Source: Candidatus Omnitrophota bacterium (GTDB taxonomy: Bacteria; Omnitrophota; Gorgyraeia; Gygaellales; Profunditerraquicolaceae). Taken from it: a stretch of 6,313 nucleotides of DNA. How positions within the stretch are numbered: the stretch's first letter is position 1; every line of letters begins with the position of its first letter. Below are positions 1-4,129 of the stretch, in pieces. The notes beneath the pieces are model-generated. The model made no database searches and was not told where the DNA came from. It saw only the letters and a program-made list of their open reading frames with translations. The DNA lies in contig JAQTZX010000089.1 in NCBI GenBank assembly GCA_028687525.1, positions 1-6,313 on the forward strand. The letters run 5' to 3'. The position numbers and the translations under genes were made by a program.

Positions 1-41
1 TCCCACACCAGCGGCCCAACATCGTCTATAAACGTTTTAAT

Positions 42-56
42 ATTTTAACTTAAAAT
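42..56. repeat. Short AT-rich palindrome in an otherwise featureless left edge
   Basis: Bases 42-48 and 50-56 are perfect reverse complements around a single central base. No coding frame is convincing in bases 1-120. The palindrome could be an operator or part of a terminator for a gene beyond the window edge, but AT-rich palindromes of this size also arise by chance, so I assign no function. Confidence 0.3.
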
Positions 57-121
57 TTGAGTATTTGCAAAGAAAAAAGCGGTTCATTCGTAACCGGTTG
101 GTAAACGGGATAATTATTGAA

Positions 122-191
122 AAAAATGGGGACGGTTCTTTTTTTTTAGACTCGCGGTCGATAACAAAAAAATAGAACCGTCCCCATTTTT
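122..191. repeat. 26-bp inverted repeat, REP-like element and probable terminator
   Basis: Arms 122-147 and 166-191 match at 25 of 26 positions, the only mismatch being at base 140 (T where A is expected), around an 18-base loop. Each arm carries the core GGGGACGGTTCT. On the minus strand the stem ends in CCCC followed by A and six T, and it begins 17 bases after the stop codon of the Cache gene, so it should work as that gene's intrinsic terminator. On the plus strand it ends CCCCATTTTT, so it could act in both directions. The core resembles repeats I associate with IS200-like/RAYT transposases in uncultured bacteria. That link is from memory, and no transposase is present here. Confidence 0.8.
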
Positions 192-208
192 CCTTTCCCG
201 GTTATCTA

Positions 209-697
209 TTATTCATAGATGCCCGACCCCAGGAACCAGGTACCATCAACCTTCATTACGTATCCCGCTTTCGGTTCTATCTTATTACCATGCTCCGGAT
301 TAGGCCAAAGATATTCAAGCCATCCGCTGCCTTGTTTAGCCAGTTCGACCAATTCTTTTATAACCTGTACGCCGTTGGAATCCGACATGCCGATCAAGTT
401 CTTCCCGACAAGCTCCGCCTGCCCGCCATGCGAAATGACCGTACCGTCAAAATCATAGGCATAGATATAAAGCCCGCCCTTTTTAAATTTCCCATTTGTA
501 TTCATAAATTCTTTGAGCGCTCTTTCTTTGCCGTTAGTCTTGGCGTAATTGACCGCATTTTCAACGAATATAACTACTTCTTCCCTTGTGTTCGCTCCCT
601 TATTCGGACTATCGGCATCCTGCCCCATTGTCACAGAACAGACTAAGCCCAAAAATAGGATAAAAAGCATCAAAAAAAAGAATATTTTTTTAACCAT
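209..697 (-). CDS. Secreted single-Cache-domain protein
   Basis: A predicted 162-residue exported protein. Residues 1-26 look like a Sec signal peptide: MVKK, then a strongly hydrophobic run rich in F and L, then SVTMGQ. The one Cys (20) is in GLVC, a poor lipobox, so a lipoprotein is less likely. Residues about 39-162 match the small Cache (sCache_2-like) fold, with YIYAYDFDGTVISH (78-90), the ELVGKN loop (95-100), GSGWLEYLWPNP (123-134), EPKAGYV (141-147) and the terminal WFLGSGIY. Cache domains normally bind small organic ligands as the outer part of chemoreceptors or kinases. Here there is no transmembrane anchor or signalling domain, so a periplasmic ligand-binding role is inferred and the ligand is unknown. 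The start at 697 is chosen because AGGAGG sits 4 bases upstream. The longer frame to 760 would run into the tRNA. The gene begins about 33 bases after the tRNA end. Confidence 0.85.
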   Translation of the reverse strand: MVKKIFFFLMLFILFLGLVCSVTMGQDADSPNKGANTREEVVIFVENAVNYAKTNGKERALKEFMNTNGKFKKGGLYIYAYDFDGTVISHGGQAELVGKNLIGMSDSNGVQVIKELVELAKQGSGWLEYLWPNPEHGNKIEPKAGYVMKVDGTWFLGSGIYE

Positions 698-701
698 GTT
701 T

Positions 702-707
702 CCTCCT
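702..707 (-). promoter_or_regulatory. Strong Shine-Dalgarno that fixes the Cache gene start
   Basis: The minus strand reads AAGGAGGAAAC then ATG at 697. This full AGGAGG decides against the upstream in-frame start at 760, which lies inside the tRNA. Confidence 0.85.
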
Positions 708-730
708 TTTTCCACTGACCTCTCCCATAT

Positions 731-804
731 TGCGCCCAGCAGGAGTTGAACCTGCAACATTCAGCTCCGAAGGCTGACGCTCTATCCAGTTGAGCTATGG
801 GCGC
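731..804 (-). tRNA. tRNA-Arg (anticodon TCG)
   Basis: The minus strand folds into a complete cloverleaf of 74 bases including the discriminator A at 731. Acceptor GCGCCCA pairs perfectly with TGGGCGC. The D stem is GCTC/GAGC with GG in the loop. Anticodon stem TCAGC/GCTGA encloses loop CTTCGGA, giving anticodon TCG, which reads CGA and probably CGG. The variable loop is ATGTT, and T stem GCAGG/CCTGC carries loop TTCAACT. CCA is not encoded and must be added after transcription. The gene lies between the radical SAM gene and the Cache gene on the same strand, and its 5' end is duplicated upstream (see the element at 824-920). Confidence 0.95.
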
Positions 805-823
805 ATATCTCGTTCATATATCG

Positions 824-920
824 GCGCACATAGCTCAAATTCCTCTTTCCAGCGACTCCCCGCATGCTTTTTGCGGGGAGGAGTCCCGCGACGCTTTGGG
901 CGGGATTGAGCTATGGGCGC
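824..920. repeat. 97-bp structured element bounded by copies of the tRNA-Arg 5' end
   Basis: Bases 906-920 are identical to 790-804, the first 15 bases of the tRNA gene (the identity runs to 922/806, 17 bp). Bases 824-838 are the same 15-mer inverted with one mismatch, so the element has 15-bp terminal inverted repeats. Inside are two more hairpins: 884-889 with 900-905 (6 bp, loop 10) and 856-863 with 873-880 (8 bp, loop 9). Neither is followed by a T run, so neither is a canonical terminator. No coding frame is credible. It could be a small non-autonomous mobile element, an integration or inversion scar at the tRNA, or a structured leader of the tRNA transcript. The repeats are directly visible; the origin is inference. 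Confidence 0.75.
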
Positions 921-933
921 ATGTCCTCTACCC

Positions 934-1653
934 CTACACTATTTCGCAGCGGTCACCGAGGATATTTTGGATTTTTTTCAGCCTTTTTTCGTCGGCGCTT
1001 TGCACGCGGCTGTCGTCGGGAACGCGTACCGGGGAATTAAGATGCACCGCGTTCGGGTTGATCATCTCCACTGCTTCGGAAAGCTTACGTATTCCCTCCA
1101 GGCTGTCATTTATGTCTTTAACGATCATTACCTCAAGCAATATCCTGCCTTTATACTCTTTGCGCAAGTCTGCCAGCCCCTGAATCACGTTTTCGATCTT
1201 TATTCCTTCACAAGGCCGGTTCAAAGCCTCAAAGACCGCCTGATCAGCTGTGTTCAAGGTAGAAACAATCACATCCGCAGACAAGATTTCCCGGCGCAGA
1301 ACGGGATCACTCAATGAACCTGAATTGGTGATCACAGCTACCGGAATAGCGGTGATTTTCTTTATCTGGGCGATCAAGGATCCGGCGTTTATGTTCAAGG
1401 TTGGTTCACCGGCACCGGAAAGAGTAACGTACTCCACGCTCTTGGCATCCTGGGAATTATTCTGAAGCCACAATTTCAACTCTTCCAGGATCTCAACCGT
1501 ATTCACGTATTCTTTGCGCTCAATGGTCTTGACCGTTGTTCTGCCCAGCTGGCAATACACACAATCAAAACTGCATGTTTTAAAGGGAGTCAAATTAATA
1601 CCAAGGGAGGAACCTAATCTGCGTGAATGTAATGGGCCGTAAATATATTTCAT
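934..1653 (-). CDS. Radical SAM protein, COG0731 type, short at the C-terminus
   Basis: A 239-residue protein. The 4Fe-4S/SAM motif is C27-x3-C31-x2-C34, preceded by the family-typical opening MKYIYGPLHSRRLG and LTPFKTC. SGAGEPT at 79-85 is the SAM-binding GE motif, and NSGS at 110-113 and LNRP at 144-147 lie in later strands of the barrel. COG0731 includes archaeal wyosine synthase TYW1, but bacteria do not make wyosine and the bacterial members have no settled function, so I give no substrate or symbol. I recall bacterial relatives near 300 residues, with extra sequence after the point where this protein stops (GDRCEIV), so it may be C-terminally truncated. The start at 1653 fits the family opening. 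An ATG at 1683 adds ten residues, but it lies inside a terminator stem and has GGAG almost touching it. Neither start has a well-placed Shine-Dalgarno. Confidence 0.8.
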   Translation of the reverse strand: MKYIYGPLHSRRLGSSLGINLTPFKTCSFDCVYCQLGRTTVKTIERKEYVNTVEILEELKLWLQNNSQDAKSVEYVTLSGAGEPTLNINAGSLIAQIKKITAIPVAVITNSGSLSDPVLRREILSADVIVSTLNTADQAVFEALNRPCEGIKIENVIQGLADLRKEYKGRILLEVMIVKDINDSLEGIRKLSEAVEMINPNAVHLNSPVRVPDDSRVQSADEKRLKKIQNILGDRCEIV

Positions 1654-1676
1654 GGGGAATTGACCGGTATTAAAAA

Positions 1677-1723
1677 CCCCCATTCTCCAATAGTCCGTTT
1701 CCGTGAAAATTGGAAAATGGGGG
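1677..1723 (-). terminator. Intrinsic terminator after the CBM48 gene, close to the next gene
   Basis: On the minus strand 1723-1710 (CCCCCATTTTCCAA) pairs with 1690-1677 (TTGGAGAATGGGGG) at 13 of 14 positions around a 19-base loop, followed at once by TTTTT (1676-1672). It starts 20 bases after the stop codon of the CBM48 gene. Only 23 bases separate the T run from the likely radical SAM start, so it could also act as an attenuator of that gene. Confidence 0.75.
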
Positions 1724-1743
1724 CCAGTGTATACTCAAGGATA

Positions 1744-2037
1744 TTATTTCACGTCTATAAATGAATTCACCGTACCCAGGTTATTGCCTACGGTATTGGT
1801 ATTGACGGGATCGGTAATCCAGGAACCGTCCACGACAAATTTGTACTCATATCTGCCCGGTTTAAGAGATATGGCCACGTTCCAATTACCTCTGACATCC
1901 TTTTTAGCGGTTAATTTTTTGATATCCCAGTTATTGAATGTACCTGCGACACTGACCTTTTTGGCGCTGGGAGCATAGAGTTTGAAAGTAGTCTCTTTTG
2001 CTTTAGCGGCCGTTGTTGATTTTAGTATCCTGTTCAT
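1744..2037 (-). CDS. Small stand-alone glycogen-binding (AMPK-type CBM48) protein
   Basis: A 97-residue protein that is almost entirely one CBM48/isoamylase-N early-set domain (about residues 15-97), as in the AMPK beta subunit. Motifs in order: VSVAGTFNNWD (28-38), YEYKFVVDGSW (63-73), NLGTVNS (86-92). The five residues that contact glycogen in AMPK beta (Trp, Lys, Trp, Leu, Asn) all have counterparts here: W37, K66, W73, L87, N91. There is no signal peptide, so it should be cytosolic. No catalytic domain is attached, so it probably tethers to, or marks, glycogen or another alpha-glucan; partner unknown. The start is supported by AGGAGG 6 bases upstream. It stands as its own unit, with a palindromic repeat in front and an intrinsic terminator behind. 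The fold is confident, the role inferred. Confidence 0.88.
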   Translation of the reverse strand: MNRILKSTTAAKAKETTFKLYAPSAKKVSVAGTFNNWDIKKLTAKKDVRGNWNVAISLKPGRYEYKFVVDGSWITDPVNTNTVGNNLGTVNSFIDVK

Positions 2038-2043
2038 TTTCCC

Positions 2044-2049
2044 CCTCCT
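2044..2049 (-). promoter_or_regulatory. Shine-Dalgarno of the CBM48 gene
   Basis: The minus strand reads AAAGGAGGGGGAAA then ATG at 2037, a full AGGAGG at 6-base spacing, confirming this start. Confidence 0.85.
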
Positions 2050-2065
2050 TTTTTTGATTATCTAA

Positions 2066-2198
2066 CAGTCTGCTGAAAAAGCCTGCCGGCAGGCCTCATC
2101 GGCGTCGTTGCCCGTCGCATGGCTTTTGCGGCGTATATGTAACATACGCCTCCGCAGTCACTTGGCGCGCCTATATCTAAGTCTTTTTGAGCAGATTG
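2066..2198. mobile_element. MITE-like palindromic intergenic repeat
   Basis: Terminal arms 2066-2084 and 2180-2198 are inverted repeats matching at 16 of 19 positions (outer sequence CAGTCTGCT and its partner AGCAGATTG). Near the centre GGCGTAT (2130-2136) pairs with ATACGCC (2144-2150), flanked by GCG and CCGC that extend the stem with a bulge. A perfect 14-bp palindrome (GCCTGCCGGCAGGC, 2081-2094) sits at the left arm. No open reading frame is present, so it is non-autonomous. I recall very similar 110-140 bp intergenic repeats with GCAGTC next to a TACGCC stem and ends like CAGTCTGCT from Deltaproteobacteria and candidate phyla; that comparison is from memory. It lies in the probable leader of the CBM48 gene. 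Confidence 0.75.
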
Positions 2199-2249
2199 CC
2201 TAAATGTTTTTTTTCAACAAACTGCCAATAGAATAACTATGGAATATAT

Positions 2250-2278
2250 ATTAACGCATAAATTTGCCTTTATGTCAA
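2250..2278 (-). promoter_or_regulatory. Candidate promoter for the CBM48 gene
   Basis: The minus strand has a perfect -35 box TTGACA at 2278-2273. After 17 bases comes GTTAAT, a weak -10; two bases further is TAATAT. A message from here would carry an untranslated leader of about 200 bases that includes the whole palindromic repeat. The -10 is poor, so this is tentative. Confidence 0.35.
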
Positions 2279-2284
2279 GGCAAA
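2263..2284. repeat. Perfect 8-bp hairpin after the lpx operon, overlapping the TTGACA box
   Basis: TTTGCCTT (2263-2270) and AAGGCAAA (2277-2284) are perfect reverse complements around six bases. It lies about 50 bases after the lpxI stop on the minus strand, where it is followed by the weak run TTTAT, so it may be a poor terminator of the lipid A operon. Because it covers the -35 candidate, it could equally be an operator. The sequence does not decide between these. Confidence 0.5.
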
Positions 2285-2333
2285 AATTTTATTTCCTATC
2301 ACAACCCTTTTATTTATAGCTACTTGCTTAAAA

Positions 2334-3134
2334 TTATACGGAAACTATGCCAATACCTTTGCGGTCGGCTAACGCGAGGCTTTGCTGCATATCGATAAAG
2401 AGGGTCTTTTTTGCTTCAATAGCCATACAAGCGGCGCGGGAGCTGATAAGAGTCTGTATGGTACCAAGACCTATAACCGGGATATCAAACCGGTTATCCT
2501 GGTTCGGCCTGCTTACTTTTACGATAATTACCCCTCTACGGGCGATCTTTCCCGCCCTGCGGATAAGGTTATCCGTTCCCTCAAGGGCTTCCACGGCCAC
2601 TATAGCCTTGTTTTTTACCCCCACGCTCAACCCTATATCCAATAAAGCCACTTTTTTGGCTAATGCGAAACCGAAATCGATGTCTTCTTTCTGCCCGGCA
2701 TCAGGTTTTTTACGGGTCAAAACACCTTTAGCAGGCAGGTAATCATCCAGGAATATCGTAGAATCCAATAACTCCAGGCCTGCTTCCTGCAGTTCATCCG
2801 CTATAGACCTGAAAATAGTGTTGGCCCTCCAGTCTTCTATTCTGGAAAACAGTTTTTTTAAATCAGGACTGCGCATCTCTTTGCCGAACAACCTGTGCGG
2901 GCTGATCTGGCCGGCCATAACCACCTTATTAATTCCTTCGGCCTTGAACACATCCAGCATTTTGCGGAATTCCGCCAGCTTGAGCCAATAAATACGGTCA
3001 ACGTGCCTGCGCAATACCGGTGAGGTATCCCCTTTGATGGCAACAGCTACCACGGAATATCCTTTCATACGCGCGGCTTCGGCGGATAAAAAAGGAAATC
3101 TTCTGTTGCCGGCTATTAAACCTATTTTTTTCAT
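2334..3134 (-). CDS. lpxI: UDP-2,3-diacylglucosamine pyrophosphatase LpxI (DUF1009 type)
   Basis: A 266-residue protein close to the usual LpxI length. LpxI hydrolyses UDP-2,3-diacylglucosamine to lipid X and UMP at the cytosolic face of the inner membrane, replacing the unrelated LpxH. The N-terminal domain opens with KKIGLIAGNRRFP (2-14) and contains VVMAGQISP (71-79). The C-terminal domain has VGVKNKAIVAVEALEGTDNLIRR (about 171-193) and the catalytic-region motif QDNRFDIPVIG (212-222), where D213, R215 and D217 correspond to the conserved D-x-R-x-D of the family. It is the last gene of the run lpxD, lpxC-fabZ, lpxA, lpxI and starts 12 bases after the lpxA stop without a visible Shine-Dalgarno, so translational coupling to lpxA is likely. 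lpxB, the next enzyme in the pathway, is not adjacent. Confidence 0.95.
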   Translation of the reverse strand: MKKIGLIAGNRRFPFLSAEAARMKGYSVVAVAIKGDTSPVLRRHVDRIYWLKLAEFRKMLDVFKAEGINKVVMAGQISPHRLFGKEMRSPDLKKLFSRIEDWRANTIFRSIADELQEAGLELLDSTIFLDDYLPAKGVLTRKKPDAGQKEDIDFGFALAKKVALLDIGLSVGVKNKAIVAVEALEGTDNLIRRAGKIARRGVIIVKVSRPNQDNRFDIPVIGLGTIQTLISSRAACMAIEAKKTLFIDMQQSLALADRKGIGIVSV

Positions 3135-3146
3135 AACTGAACCGGT

Positions 3147-3983
3147 TTATATTCCAGGATCTTCGCTTTCAAAACGGTCGGAATGGTGAAAACGGCTTAC
3201 ACCCCGGGAAGATTTCCGTTTCAGGAAATCAACAAGGTGAGCTACTTCTTTGTCGGACAGGTCTTCCTGTTCCATTTTACTCAAGGCATTCTTTATGGTC
3301 AGGCCGGAACGGAAAATGACCTTGTAGGCGTGTTTTAGTCTATCAATGGTATCCCGCGGGATATTATTGCGCTTTAAACCGATAAGATTCAAGCCGTATA
3401 TGCGCGCCGGATGGCCGTCGCAGGTGGAAAAAGGCGGAATGTCCTGCACTACTTTTGTACACCCCCCCACAATGGCAAGTTTACCGACTCTTACAAACTG
3501 ATGCACCGCGGTCAATCCGCTTATTAAAACTTTATCTTCAATCACCACATGGCCGGCAAGTGTCGCGGCATTCACCAGGACACATTGGTTACCGATTACG
3601 CAGTCATGCGCGACATGAGCGTTGGCCATGAAAAGGTTGTTGTCGCCGATGATTGTCCTGCCGCCGTCACCTGTCCCGGGATTGATAGTGGCGTATTCCC
3701 GGATGGTATTGTTATCCCCGATCACAAGAAAACTTTTCTCGCCTTTATATTTAAGGTCCTGGGGGGGGGCTCCCACCACCGCTCCGGTATATATCCTGCA
3801 ATTCTTCCCGACGGAGGTATTGCCGATAATAACGCAATGCGCGCCGATAACCGTACCTTCACCTATGGAAACATTCCCGTCGATCACCGTGTATGGGCCG
3901 ACCTCAACGCCTTTGCCTAATCCGGCTTTTTTGGAAATCACTGCCGTGGGATGAACCAATGCGGTATTATAGATATCAGCCAT
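3147..3983 (-). CDS. lpxA: UDP-N-acetylglucosamine O-acyltransferase LpxA
   Basis: A 278-residue protein that transfers a 3-hydroxyacyl chain from ACP to the 3-OH of UDP-GlcNAc, the first and reversible step of lipid A synthesis, as a cytosolic trimer. Residues about 9-190 are left-handed beta-helix hexads, starting HPTAVI. The active-site block NAHVAHDC (121-128) places the catalytic His at 126 (E. coli H125); H145 (LAGHV) and H161-Q162 (TAVHQF) match further conserved residues. PQDLKYKGE (74-82) and GLNLIGLKR (197-205) are family signatures. The residue aligned with the E. coli hydrocarbon ruler G173 is also Gly (174 in VGGCTK), suggesting a long acyl chain; this is inference. The C-terminal helical region runs from about 210 and ends in a polar tail. 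The start has GAGGGG 6 bases upstream. The gene contains a run of nine C (3769-3761, coding strand) at codons 72-75. Confidence 0.97.
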   Translation of the reverse strand: MADIYNTALVHPTAVISKKAGLGKGVEVGPYTVIDGNVSIGEGTVIGAHCVIIGNTSVGKNCRIYTGAVVGAPPQDLKYKGEKSFLVIGDNNTIREYATINPGTGDGGRTIIGDNNLFMANAHVAHDCVIGNQCVLVNAATLAGHVVIEDKVLISGLTAVHQFVRVGKLAIVGGCTKVVQDIPPFSTCDGHPARIYGLNLIGLKRNNIPRDTIDRLKHAYKVIFRSGLTIKNALSKMEQEDLSDKEVAHLVDFLKRKSSRGVSRFHHSDRFESEDPGI

Positions 3984-4129
3984 TTTATTCCCCTCACATC
4001 CAGCAAGAAAACCGCTTCACACGAATTGTTCAGCGGTACCTTCCTCACCCGGCAGGCAGGCAAACCACCCGGCGATTTTCAGCGGTTAGGAAAATGTTCG
4101 TACTTTCCTATACCGGAACAGACATATAT
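3984..4129 (-). other. 146-base untranslated spacer between lpxC-fabZ and lpxA
   Basis: Unusually long for this otherwise tight operon. I see no credible small gene: the only ATG near the lpxC-fabZ end gives five codons. It has short direct repeats (CACCCGGC at 4046-4053 and 4066-4073; TTCAGCGG at 4029-4036 and 4078-4085) and a 6-bp hairpin, 4088-4093 with 4104-4109. There is no convincing promoter or terminator. Confidence 0.5.
3990..3995 (-). promoter_or_regulatory. Shine-Dalgarno of lpxA
   Basis: GAGGGG on the minus strand, 6 bases before the ATG at 3983. It is the only clear ribosome binding site among the lpx starts visible here. Confidence 0.75.

Noticed and set aside
698..760. N-terminal extension of the Cache gene to a start at 760
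   Set aside because: It would overlap the tRNA-Arg 3' end, while the ATG at 697 has a full AGGAGG and begins a proper signal peptide.
856..880. GC-rich hairpin as terminator of the radical SAM gene
   Set aside because: No T run follows on either strand; the T/A run is in the loop.
797..1183. Plus-strand open frame through the repeat region and into the radical SAM gene
   Set aside because: It is made of tRNA-derived repeat and antisense sequence, with no ribosome binding site or recognisable domain.
1681..1683. ATG at 1683 as the radical SAM start
   Set aside because: It sits in the 3' arm of a good intrinsic terminator, its GGAG is one base away, and the family begins at MKYIYGP (1653). 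It remains possible but less likely.
1714..1736. Possible half copy of another REP-like repeat (AAAATGGGGGCC then AGTGTATAC)
   Set aside because: The left portion is explained by the terminator arm, and no matching partner for the rest is found nearby.
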